The notes under the pieces were generated by a model, which was given only the letters and a program-made list of their open reading frames with translations, did no database searches and was not told where the DNA came from. This document shows, in pieces, positions 17,113-25,224 of a DNA stretch of 44,401 nucleotides; the first letter of the stretch is position 1; every line of letters starts with the position of its first letter. The position numbers were made by a program, and so were the translations under genes. Source of the DNA: an uncultured Lachnospiraceae bacterium (GTDB taxonomy: Bacteria > Bacillota > Clostridia > Lachnospirales > Lachnospiraceae); the NCBI GenBank assembly GCA_947564645.1, contig CANOCU010000029.1, positions 1-44,401 on the forward strand, read 5' to 3'.

Positions 17113-17135
17113 CAGGAAGTGACAGGAACGAAGAG

Positions 17136-18086
17136 ATGATTTATGATTGTATCCCCTTTTTTAACGAACTTGATATTTTAAAGCTCAGAATGCAGATCCT
17201 GGCGCCTTATGTGGACAAATTCGTGCTGGAGGAGTCCACGGTGACCTTTTCCGGCGAGCCGAAAGAGATGATCTTCGCGGATAACCGGGAGATGTTCCGG
17301 GAATTCGAGGATAAGATCGTCTATATCGCGGTGGATAATTCGCCCTTAAGCGGGGTGACAACCCATGAGCGGGACAAATTCCAGAAGAACCAGCTTATTC
17401 GGGGCATGACAGGCTGTAAGGCGGATGACATCGTTATCTTCAGCGACGTGGATGAGATTCCGCGTCCGGAGACGCTGCAGAAGGTTCTGGCGCAGTTTGA
17501 CAAGACGAAGATCTACCATCTGGCGCAGAGAATGTTTTACTGCTTCCTGAATATGGAGGAGATCTCAGGCAATCTTTTGTCTATTACCGGAGAATTCCCG
17601 GGAATAGCGCATAAACAGTGGCTTGGTACGAAAATGTGCAGCTTCGACAGCCTGCCGGAGGAAGGAATCGTGTATCTGCGGGAAGTATCGCCTAAGGATC
17701 CGCGCAGCGTCCGGGTGGCAGACGGCGGCTGGCATTTCGGCTATATGGGCGGTGACCGGGATGTGGCAAAGCGTATCGGCGTTAAGGTACAGGCGGCGGC
17801 CCATCAGGAATATAACAAATCCCGCTATCTGAATGAGGCGGTGGACAGGCTGCTGTGCGGCGAGGATATTTTCGGCAGGAATGCGCGGTTTGTGCGGGTT
17901 CCCATCGATGAGAGCTATCCGGCGTATCTGCGGGAGCACCAGGACGAGTATGCCTTCCTGATTGCACCGAAGATCGGCAAGGCCAGGATCCTGTGGAAGA
18001 AAATGAAGCTGGCAGGAATGCGTGTTCTGCGCAGGGTGCATGGTGTGTTGGTACGCCTGAAGGGAAAGTCCCGGGAGACTGCATAA
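17136..18086 (+). CDS. GT17-family-like N-acetylglucosaminyltransferase
   Basis: A 316-residue protein beginning MIYDCIPFFNELDIL, with FSDVDEIPRP (D104-x-D106, E107). That pair of blocks typifies GT17, the family of the eukaryotic beta-1,4-mannosyl-glycoprotein GlcNAc-transferase and its bacterial relatives in polysaccharide loci. It should transfer a sugar, perhaps GlcNAc, from a nucleotide donor using the DVDE metal site. The ATG at 17136 matches the family N-terminus; the frame is open further upstream inside the DUF5672 gene, but that extension has no family support. An AGGAA sequence about 8 bases upstream could serve as ribosome binding site. Confidence 0.78.
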   Translation: MIYDCIPFFNELDILKLRMQILAPYVDKFVLEESTVTFSGEPKEMIFADNREMFREFEDKIVYIAVDNSPLSGVTTHERDKFQKNQLIRGMTGCKADDIVIFSDVDEIPRPETLQKVLAQFDKTKIYHLAQRMFYCFLNMEEISGNLLSITGEFPGIAHKQWLGTKMCSFDSLPEEGIVYLREVSPKDPRSVRVADGGWHFGYMGGDRDVAKRIGVKVQAAAHQEYNKSRYLNEAVDRLLCGEDIFGRNARFVRVPIDESYPAYLREHQDEYAFLIAPKIGKARILWKKMKLAGMRVLRRVHGVLVRLKGKSRETA

Positions 18087-18171
18087 GAAGGGAAGGAGCT
18101 ACTTTTCACGGGCAAGTGTGCGCACTGGCTGGGCATTCCGTGAGAACATGATTCAGGAAAGGATGGATACG

Positions 18172-19407
18172 ATGGTGGAATTTTATCGCGGTCTTAAGAA
18201 AAGCAGACTGCCGTGGTATCTTTTTTATATCGGACTGACGATGGAACTTCTGATCGTCGTGGTTGATAAGAGCAATTTGACCAACCCGGTGGAAGGCAGG
18301 CTGTTTCAGATCACTTTCGCCCTTTTTTTCCTGAAACTGCTGCTGACGGACCATACGGTGAAGGAGTGGTGTGTGATCCTGCTGCTGGAACTGGTTGCGG
18401 TGGTCTCTTACGGGGTGACGGGAGCCAATGATCTGATCCGTATCGTCACCTTCGTAGCGGCATGTAAGGATATTCCGCTCAGACAGATGATGAAATATAC
18501 GTTCTATGTTACGCTGGCGGGGTGTATGGTCATTGTCCTGTTGGCGGTGACCGGAGTTTACGGGGAGATCAGCCTGACACAGGCCTATGGGCGGGAGGAT
18601 GCGGAGACAACCCTGTATGTGGGCGTGGAGGCGGCTAAGGAAACCAGATATACGCTTGGTATGGGCCATCCCAATGCGCTGTCCTGTATGTTTTTAATGT
18701 TGGTGATCATGGGCGTGTATGTGTATTTTGCACAGATGAAGTGGTATCTGTATCTGTTCCTGATGCTGTTAAATGTGGGCGTTTATAAGCTTGCGGGATC
18801 CAGGACCAGTATGCTGATCACGACGGCCTTTCTTGCCGGAGCCTGTGTGATGACCTATGTAAAATTTCTGCGTAGGAATTGGCTGTCGTATCTGTGCGGC
18901 GGGCTGGTCTTCTTATTGTGCATCGGGTTTTCTGTCGATGCGGCGGTGTGTGCCCAGAGAGTCAGGGATGCGAAGTGGAATGCGTTCTTCTATGAAGATC
19001 CGCGGGATAACGGGCATATTGTGGCGCTTACGAAGATTGACCGTTATATCAGCGGCAGGATCGTATCTTTGACGGATACGGAAGAAAACGACGGGATGAT
19101 CCATACTTGGTCTGCTTTTTCCTGCCCCGGCAATATGGACCACTATTTTGATATGGGATGGGTCAAATTATTCTATCGCTATGGGATCGTGCCGGGAATC
19201 TTATACCTGGCGGCGCAGCTTGTATTTCTTCGGAAGCTTTATAGGTGCCGGGATGCCTGCGGACTGGTGGTATTTACGGTGCTGGCGGTCTATACCGTGG
19301 TGGAAGCCCATCTGATCTCTGTCTATATCGGAAGGAACTTCCTGCTTATGATGATGGGGAGCTGTGAGGCTGCAGCGTTTCCAGATAAGAGCGCAGATCA
19401 AGGATAA
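18172..19407 (+). CDS. Wzy-like polysaccharide polymerase / O-antigen ligase-type membrane protein
   Basis: A 411-residue integral membrane protein with about ten predicted helices. There is a large extracytoplasmic loop (about 270-330) and a conserved-looking LGMGHPNALSCMF segment, which parallels the GFSHPNILH segment of the polymerase at 38992-40575. Such proteins join repeat units on the lipid carrier outside the membrane. I chose the ATG at 18172 because GAAAGGA (18156-18162) is 9 bases upstream; in-frame ATGs at 18148 and 18163 are alternatives. The last 62 bases overlap the end of the convergent SGNH-like gene. Confidence 0.75.
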   Translation: MVEFYRGLKKSRLPWYLFYIGLTMELLIVVVDKSNLTNPVEGRLFQITFALFFLKLLLTDHTVKEWCVILLLELVAVVSYGVTGANDLIRIVTFVAACKDIPLRQMMKYTFYVTLAGCMVIVLLAVTGVYGEISLTQAYGREDAETTLYVGVEAAKETRYTLGMGHPNALSCMFLMLVIMGVYVYFAQMKWYLYLFLMLLNVGVYKLAGSRTSMLITTAFLAGACVMTYVKFLRRNWLSYLCGGLVFLLCIGFSVDAAVCAQRVRDAKWNAFFYEDPRDNGHIVALTKIDRYISGRIVSLTDTEENDGMIHTWSAFSCPGNMDHYFDMGWVKLFYRYGIVPGILYLAAQLVFLRKLYRCRDACGLVVFTVLAVYTVVEAHLISVYIGRNFLLMMMGSCEAAAFPDKSADQG

Positions 19408-20398
19408 GCTGATTGGTGCGAAGCAAACATCCCTCATTGGTCAGATGATAGGGCGTATCATAGAAGCAGTCAAAATCCAGAAAATAGTCCGTAAAATCAG
19501 AGATCACAGGACAATCCAGGCTGGATGACAGCTTCTTTTGAAATGCCACATACTCTTCGGCAGGCGGCGTATGTTCGGAAGACACGACCGGATAGGCAGC
19601 AATCAGCATAATACCGCCATGCTCAGTGATATACTGGTTAAGTCTATTCAGGCGATTTGTACAGGTTTCGCCGACAGAAGGAACTTTGATCGTGAACATC
19701 TCAAAAAACTCATCTTGATCATAGCGGCCGCCTGGACGGTCGAAGCTCACGTCTCCGTATTCATTAAAGGACATCCGGCTGTAAGCATCTCCGTAATTTG
19801 CTTCATTTCCTTTCCGGGATGTCCAGAGGGTAAGGCACCTTTTGGCATAATCAGGATAGGAGAAATACAAAGAGGGAATATCCTTTGCCCGCACCAGTTT
19901 CCACAGCGCAGGATGATTTTCCAGGGTAAGCCATGCGATTACGGGATCGGTGATCAAATCGTCGTCATCATATTCTGTGTGTGCGACGATGATAATATCC
20001 CCCTCGTTTACATGAAGCTTTGCCATTTCTTCGTGAAAGGCGTTGCCTAGACTGCCGTGAAGCCCCATGTTGACGACCGGCATGTGAAACGCTTCTTCCA
20101 ACAGGTCAGAGCGGATTCCGAAAGCGAGATTGGAGTTGCCGATCAGCACGATCTTAGGGCCGGAAAGGGTGGCCAGATGTTCCATCTTGTCCAACAGGGA
20201 AGCGTTGTAACTGTATAGATACTGGGGCATGATCACTTTTCCGAATAAAAGGATAAGGAACAGAGCAAGACAGGACAACTTCGTCAGGAAGAGAATTGTT
20301 CCGACGGCTCTTCTATTATTCTTATCTCTATCTTTCTTATTTGTGTCTTTCTTAGAATTGGAAGTAAATAAATTGTGTCTGTTCATAGGTTTCACCAT
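19346..20398 (-). CDS. membrane-anchored SGNH-like acetylation partner
   Basis: A 350-residue protein with a lysine/arginine-rich cytoplasmic start, one membrane helix (about 32-55) and an external domain. The line KIVLIGNSNLAFGI (82-95) is SGNH block I, with Ser89 the probable nucleophile; near the end FYDTPYHLTNEG gives the Asp/His segment. It lies directly downstream of an MBOAT gene and overlaps it by 47 bases, the classic arrangement in which the MBOAT passes acetyl groups out and the SGNH protein places them on the glycan. Residue 5 (ATG at 20386) is an alternative start. The 3' end runs 62 bp into the convergent polymerase gene, so the last dozen residues may be a junction-generated extension. 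Confidence 0.76.
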   Translation of the reverse strand: MVKPMNRHNLFTSNSKKDTNKKDRDKNNRRAVGTILFLTKLSCLALFLILLFGKVIMPQYLYSYNASLLDKMEHLATLSGPKIVLIGNSNLAFGIRSDLLEEAFHMPVVNMGLHGSLGNAFHEEMAKLHVNEGDIIIVAHTEYDDDDLITDPVIAWLTLENHPALWKLVRAKDIPSLYFSYPDYAKRCLTLWTSRKGNEANYGDAYSRMSFNEYGDVSFDRPGGRYDQDEFFEMFTIKVPSVGETCTNRLNRLNQYITEHGGIMLIAAYPVVSSEHTPPAEEYVAFQKKLSSSLDCPVISDFTDYFLDFDCFYDTPYHLTNEGCLLRTNQLILDLRSYLETLQPHSSPSS

Positions 20399-21842
20399 AC
20401 GCTCCGAAGAAAATGATCATACATAAGATAACAATGCCAAACAGCCAGCGGAAAGAAGAACTTTGTTGAAAGAAAAGCGCACAAAAGGACAGTTTCTTTT
20501 CATAAAGGACCGTATCGATCCGCAGCAGGAGAGAAAGAGCCGCCATGATCAGGGCAAAGCTTGCAATATCGGGAAAAATGTTCAAAAATCCGAGGTTAAA
20601 CAGTTCTCTTATTCCCGGCTGTCTGACAGCATGCGCAATTATGGCAAAAGAAGATCTCACATCCGGCATACGGAAAAAGAGCCATGCAAAATCTACCAGA
20701 AGAAAAATACAGATCCTGCGGCGGAGGGTTTGAACGGGAGACATCCTGTCATCGCACGCACCTGTATCCGAATGAAAATGCGTGTGAAAACGTCGGTACA
20801 GATTGCCGGACACGATATAGAGTCCGTTAAGTCCGCCCCATATGACAAAGGACCATTCTGCACCATGCCATAATCCGCTCAGCAGGAAGACGATCATCAT
20901 ATTCAGGCAGGTACGCATAAGACCCTTGCGGCTGCCGCCAAGAGGAATGTAAAGATAATCCCTGAGCCAGTTATTCAATGTGATATGCCATCTGCGCCAG
21001 AATTCGGCAACACTCCTGGCATGATAAGGGGATTTAAAATTATCGGATAACTGAAAGCCGAGCGCTTTGGCGCTTCCGACCGCTATATAGGAGTAGCCGC
21101 CGAAATCGCCATAAATCTGAAAGGCAAACAGAATGACGGCGAGTGCGATCTGCAGGCCGGAGTAATTCATATAGGAAGTGAAAACCGGATTGATGAGTGC
21201 GGCAATATTATCGGAAAGCACCAGTTTATAAAACAGCCCCAGGAGGATTAAAGATAGTCCCTCCTTAAGACACTGCAGAGAAAAGCGGGTTCCGTTATGA
21301 ATCTGCGGCAGAATATCTCCTGCGCGTTCGATCGGCCCGGAGATCAGTTTGGGAAAGAATGCCAGGTACAGACCACATTTCAGAATATTTCTTTCGGCGG
21401 CAATGTTGCCGCGGTATACGTCCACAATATAGCTGACAGACTGAAAGAGGATAAAGGAGATTCCAAGAGTAAGCAGACCGTCAACAGAAGCAAAATGATG
21501 TTCCATATGCAGAAGAGCCGTAAGGCGGTTCAGATTTTCCAACAGGAAATTCGTATATTTGAAAAACCCAAGAATACCGAGATTGCAGGAAACCGCGAGA
21601 ATCAGGATCGTTCTGGATAAAGCGACATTTCGACCTAGGCGGATCCGTTCCAGTATCCTGCCGGCAGTATAGGCAACCAAAATGACGCCGCCAAGAAAGA
21701 AAGCGTAGCGTAGATCGGCGCAGGCATAGAAAAAGAAACTGGCCGCCAGAAGCCATACGTAACGGATCCGGCAGGGCAGCAGGAAATAGATCAGGTATAC
21801 GATTGGAAAAAATAACAGGTATGCAAAAGAGTGAAAAATCAT
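20352..21842 (-). CDS. MBOAT-family O-acyltransferase
   Basis: A 496-residue polytopic membrane enzyme of the AlgI/DltB/PatA type. It starts MIFHSFAYLLFFPIVYLIYFLLP, the usual N-terminus of this group, which is why I prefer the ATG at 21842 to a TTG four codons earlier. FWRRWHITLNNWLRDYLYIPLGGSR (H286) and LLSGLWHGAEWSFVIWG (H326, the invariant catalytic histidine) are clear. It should acetylate or otherwise acylate a surface glycan together with the overlapping downstream SGNH-like protein. The two-gene minus-strand operon is probably driven by the promoter at 21918-21945. Confidence 0.9.
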   Translation of the reverse strand: MIFHSFAYLLFFPIVYLIYFLLPCRIRYVWLLAASFFFYACADLRYAFFLGGVILVAYTAGRILERIRLGRNVALSRTILILAVSCNLGILGFFKYTNFLLENLNRLTALLHMEHHFASVDGLLTLGISFILFQSVSYIVDVYRGNIAAERNILKCGLYLAFFPKLISGPIERAGDILPQIHNGTRFSLQCLKEGLSLILLGLFYKLVLSDNIAALINPVFTSYMNYSGLQIALAVILFAFQIYGDFGGYSYIAVGSAKALGFQLSDNFKSPYHARSVAEFWRRWHITLNNWLRDYLYIPLGGSRKGLMRTCLNMMIVFLLSGLWHGAEWSFVIWGGLNGLYIVSGNLYRRFHTHFHSDTGACDDRMSPVQTLRRRICIFLLVDFAWLFFRMPDVRSSFAIIAHAVRQPGIRELFNLGFLNIFPDIASFALIMAALSLLLRIDTVLYEKKLSFCALFFQQSSSFRWLFGIVILCMIIFFGAYGETYEQTQFIYFQF

Positions 21843-21917
21843 ACAGGTACCCAATGTGCAGAATGCACGCTTTCATAGTATCTTTGTCGGTCAGGTGGTC
21901 TGCAAAGCTCTATTGAA

Positions 21918-21945
21918 ATTTTAACAGGATTTAGAAATATTGCAA
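21918..21945 (-). promoter_or_regulatory. candidate sigma-A promoter for the MBOAT-SGNH operon
   Basis: On the minus strand, TTGCAA (21945-21940) is followed after 16 bases by TAAAAT (21923-21918), preceded by a TGn extension. The expected start is near 21911, leaving an untranslated leader of about 70 bases before the ATG at 21842. Confidence 0.5.
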
Positions 21946-22013
21946 GGCCAACCTTAGGTAAAAGACTTGTAATCATGATGTGGATATTGCTACAATATAC
22001 TGATGAAATCGCA

Positions 22014-22041
22014 TTGAAAATAATAAAGTATAGTATATAAA
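22014..22041 (+). promoter_or_regulatory. candidate sigma-A promoter for the ATPase remnant
   Basis: TTGAAA (22014-22019) and TATAAA (22036-22041) are 16 bases apart, upstream of a strong TGGAGG ribosome binding site and the ATG at 22076. A second pair, TTGTAA (21967-21972) and TACAAT (21991-21996), is 18 apart. Confidence 0.4.
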
Positions 22042-22075
22042 CCGTTAAGAAATAATGATATTATGGAGGCAAAAT

Positions 22076-22333
22076 ATGTCTATTGTAAGCGATGAGCAAG
22101 TGAGGATAAGTGCCGGATACATTCTGCATGTGTCTTTTGACAATTCGACCATCAAACTTATGGATGTGGAAAGGATTTTATCTATTTATGAAGCTATGTA
22201 TCCTATCGTGGGAACCAGGTATGTTTTTCTGGATAAGATTCAATATACAGAGAACTGGAAACTGTGGATGAAGGTTATTTATGACGGCAGGAAGGATATT
22301 CGCCTTGTCGCCACGGGAGAAAATTTTGTGTGA
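22076..22333 (+). pseudogene. fragment of an AAA_14/DUF4143-type ATPase
   Basis: The 85-residue frame carries one recognisable stretch, from HVSFDNSTIKLMDVERILSIYEAMYP through YVFLDKIQYTENWKLWMKVIYDGRKDIRLVATG. That matches the Walker B-to-sensor part of AAA_14 ATPases (usually FLDEIQ...W...IKIVATGS). The Walker A region that should precede it is absent, the frame stops where the family would continue with SGVGR, and the Walker B glutamate is a lysine (LDKIQ). It is therefore a decayed internal fragment. A strong GGAGG ribosome binding site and a candidate promoter still precede it, so a short product might be made. Confidence 0.72.
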
Positions 22334-22751
22334 GGTCAAATGCTGCAACAACTCCCATATCCCATAGACGGATGCGATTGTGGAACTTTGCAGGGACGAA
22401 TCTTCTGGAGTTATCTGTGCTTTTCTGATTACAAAACATTTTGATGATTTTGGCGCTATGGCGCATGATACGAAAGTGCCAATTATGAAGATACCGGTTA
22501 TTGCTTTTTTATATTTACTTGGTAAGGTGGAGGCTGAGGGACAGAACGGGAAAATATAGACTATAATATTTATTGCAAAGTAGATGCATTTTCGTCTAAA
22601 AGATCAATTAACGTAACAATGAAGCTGAAGGGTGAATTGTTACCAATTAACCTGACTATGTGGAAAGTTGAATTGACATCAATATTGATACAAGCTATAA
22701 TTATTCGAAAGTAATTTTGGTTTTTAATAGGTGACGGGGGTATTAATTAAT
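22334..22751. other. 418-bp gap: decayed sequence, then the island promoter
   Basis: The first 230 bases have coding-like composition without an intact gene: an open stretch 22369-22560 has no usable start and no family I know. It may be eroded sequence downstream of the ATPase fragment. The last 100 bases are AT-rich and hold the consensus promoter at 22673-22701. Confidence 0.55.
22673..22701 (+). promoter_or_regulatory. consensus sigma-A promoter with a palindrome in its spacer
   Basis: TTGACA (22673-22678) and TATAAT (22696-22701) match both consensus boxes exactly with the ideal 17-base spacing. A perfect 12-bp palindrome ATCAATATTGAT (22678-22689) lies between them and could be an operator. 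It should start transcription near 22708, about 44 bases before the methyltransferase ATG, and serve the five-gene AT-rich island. Confidence 0.85.
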
Positions 22752-23633
22752 ATGCGATGTAAATTGTGTGGAAATGATATGCGATGTATTATGAAGCATG
22801 GACATGATTATTTTGTAGGGGAAGATAAAGAAACAGTATTTTCGATTTATTATTGTAATAACTGTAAAATAGGATACACATATCCACCAATGGATGATGA
22901 GACTTTGAGCCGATATTATCCTCCGGGGTTTGAAGCTTATGTTTCTAAGCACGGATTGTTAAATACACTGCAGATTTATAAATATAGATCGGATATGCGG
23001 ATCATTCAGAAGTATATGCGAAAAATACCGGCAAAAGTATATGAAATAGGGGCGGGGCGGGGGCAGTTTATAGCGACACTAAAGTCATATTGGAAGAATG
23101 TAGAATTTCTACAGGGAAGTGAACAATCAGAAGCGGGGGTTGAAAACGCACGAAAAGAGCATGGTATTGACCTGGAGTGTAAAAGGGCCGATGATATAGT
23201 TTTTTCACAGAGATATAATCTTATAGTTTTGCGGCATGTTTTAGAACATCTGAATAATTTTGATGCAGTTATCAGGAATATCTATGAGAATGGATTGGAA
23301 GATGGAGGAGTATTGTTCCTTAAAGTTCCTAAGCTGAATAGCTATGAGACTAAGAAATTTGGGAAGTTTTCTCATGATCTTGACCTGCCAAGGCATAGGG
23401 TACACTTTACAGATGTAGGTATGAGAAGGATCTTGGAATCAAGTGGTTTTAAGAATATCAAAATATATAATGAAATAGTTCCGGCATCCTATGATAGAAG
23501 TATGCAATACAAAAAAATGGGCAGAGAGTATTTGCCAAACAAAGGGAAAATTTTTCGGTATATATGGATTGAAGCAGCTTTGCTCAGACATAGAAAGAAT
23601 GCAGGAAGAATGATTGTTATTGCGGAGAAATAG
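22752..23633 (+). CDS. class I SAM-dependent methyltransferase with N-terminal zinc ribbon
   Basis: A 293-residue protein. The N-terminus has two Cys pairs (C3-x2-C6 and C35-x2-C38), a zinc ribbon found in sugar C- and O-methyltransferases. The Rossmann domain has the glycine-rich SAM motif YEIGAGRGQF (97-106), LIVLRHVLEHL and a later GGVLFLKVPK strand. The target is presumably a sugar or nucleotide sugar of the neighbouring glycan. The ATG at 22752 starts the first Cys pair; a GTG at 22731 would add seven residues but lacks a ribosome binding site. It is the first gene of the AT-rich island behind the consensus promoter. Confidence 0.85.
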   Translation: MRCKLCGNDMRCIMKHGHDYFVGEDKETVFSIYYCNNCKIGYTYPPMDDETLSRYYPPGFEAYVSKHGLLNTLQIYKYRSDMRIIQKYMRKIPAKVYEIGAGRGQFIATLKSYWKNVEFLQGSEQSEAGVENARKEHGIDLECKRADDIVFSQRYNLIVLRHVLEHLNNFDAVIRNIYENGLEDGGVLFLKVPKLNSYETKKFGKFSHDLDLPRHRVHFTDVGMRRILESSGFKNIKIYNEIVPASYDRSMQYKKMGREYLPNKGKIFRYIWIEAALLRHRKNAGRMIVIAEK

Positions 23634-23658
23634 TTTGTGGAATGGGAGAATGTATATT

Positions 23659-25168
23659 ATGTATGGAAAGACAGATGTGTCGGATAGTAAGTGCTTTAAG
23701 AAGGTTAGCTTTATTCTGATCGGTGTTTATGCCTTGTTTTCATTGAGTTTTGTAATCCGTTTCGGGGGGGGGGTATTTTGCCCATGATGAGTTGTATCAT
23801 ATTTCTGCCGTAGACGAGCAGTTCTTTGCAGCGTCCCGTTATGAGCGTGCGCCTTATCTAAACTGGTTAATCAGATTTTCAACATCTATTTTCGGAAGAA
23901 ATTATTACATCTATAAATTAATCCCCTGTGTTTTTGGTTTCATAAGTGTTTCCATTTATTTATATTTAATATACCATTTAGCAGAACATGTATATAGTTT
24001 GATCTGCTTTACTTTTTTGATGTGCGCACATAGCCTGTTGATCGTTAATCACATGTATATTCGGATGTATGTGTGTGATGAAGTGGTCATTGCTGTCCTT
24101 GCATTGATTTTATATAAATTGGCGCATATTTCTTCGATAGTCATTCGTGTATTCTTACATTTCATTTATTTTACGATTGCTTTAATGCTGTACTTATTTC
24201 AGCCCACGGAGCAATCTTCGCTTGCTGTGTTAGGAACCGGTATTTTAGCATGGATGTTGAATTATCTTAGTATCAGGCTGATCCCTTATTTAAAAAAGAG
24301 AAAATTCCTTATCCCAGGATTAGTCTTGTGTAGCATTTGCCTGGTCAGCATTACAATATGCTTTATCTTAATTCGCGCAGGTATAGCTCCCTGCCCTCAT
24401 TTTTTATCAAAATTGATTATTAATAAACACGGAACAGGTTTACTGCAGCCTGTGTTTATAGGGTATTTTTTGACAAAAGGAATTTTTCTTACAATTGGTA
24501 TGATCGGTTTTGGGTATTTGCTGCTTACAAGGGAAATATCAGATAATTTGCCTGGAATTTATTTGTTGGGCTTTGTACCTTTTCTTGCGTATCTTATGCT
24601 TTATTTTGATCAGCGACTTTTCCGTTCTTTTACTGCCTTTTTGCCAATTATGATATTTTCCATGATATTGTGGCTTGATCATTTTTCTGTTTCAGGCAGG
24701 TCTATAGGGTGGATGATAATGATCACTGTGTTGACTGCACTTTTTTCTTATCCCAGAATTACTATGCACATTAAAGAATTTTATACTTTGCCATATGTTG
24801 TTGGAGAGGTTTTCTTTGATGACTATGGAGGCTTGATAGCGCAAGCTTCACAGGAAATTAGCAATGGCAGAAAGTGTTTCTGTATATGGGTCAACGAACA
24901 CGCCAAAGCAGCGTTTGGAGAGCTGAATTGGGATAGAGCTATGTGCTTGGAAGATGATATCAATAATAGTTATGGGTATACCGAGCAGGAATTTTTTGAG
25001 CTCCTGGACTATTTTGAAACTATTAATGATCCATATATTCTTGTTGTTGGGGCAGATTGTGCGAGAAAAATAGATTCTTGGATCACGCCTGAATTTATGG
25101 ATACTCTTCGAAACGATTACCTGTACATAGAATATCAGCAAGACGCATACTTGTTTTACATTAATTAG
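23659..25168 (+). pseudogene. GT-C (PMT/ArnT-like) glycosyltransferase, out of frame at a G10 run
   Basis: From ATG 23659 (GGGAGAA ribosome binding site 8 bases upstream) the frame encodes a start and a first membrane helix (FILIGVYALFSLSFVI). It then reaches ten consecutive G (23764-23773) and stops at a TGA (23785-23787) after 42 residues. With nine G the same start would run to 25168, giving a 502-residue protein. The first external loop would then contain FAHDELYH, the acidic catalytic motif expected for GT-C enzymes, followed by about ten helices and a soluble tail. The intact downstream frame with conserved motifs suggests an ON/OFF repeat switch rather than old decay. A sequencing error in the homopolymer is the other explanation. 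It is paired with the GtrB-like gene behind it. Confidence 0.75.
23764..23773 (+). repeat. ten-base poly-G tract inside a glycosyltransferase gene
   Basis: Ten G in a row within an AT-rich gene, exactly between the first membrane helix and the catalytic loop. The count of ten puts the gene out of frame; nine or twelve would put it in frame. Confidence 0.95.
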
Positions 25169-25224
25169 AAATAAAACTAAAGATATAAAGAATTGATCAA
25201 CGGAATGAAAGGTGACGAAAGAAT

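Noticed and set aside
17001-17135. 45-codon N-terminal extension of the GT17-type protein
   Set aside because: The family N-terminus MIYDCIPFFNE begins at 17136; the extension lies within the DUF5672 gene and has no homologous content.
19538-20050. Plus-strand 170-codon open frame
   Set aside because: It is antisense to the SGNH-like gene, which has the GNSN motif, a membrane anchor and a linked MBOAT gene.
22369-22560. Open stretch without a usable start after the ATPase fragment
   Set aside because: A stop precedes it, there is no ribosome binding site or start, and no family is recognisable; treated as decayed sequence.
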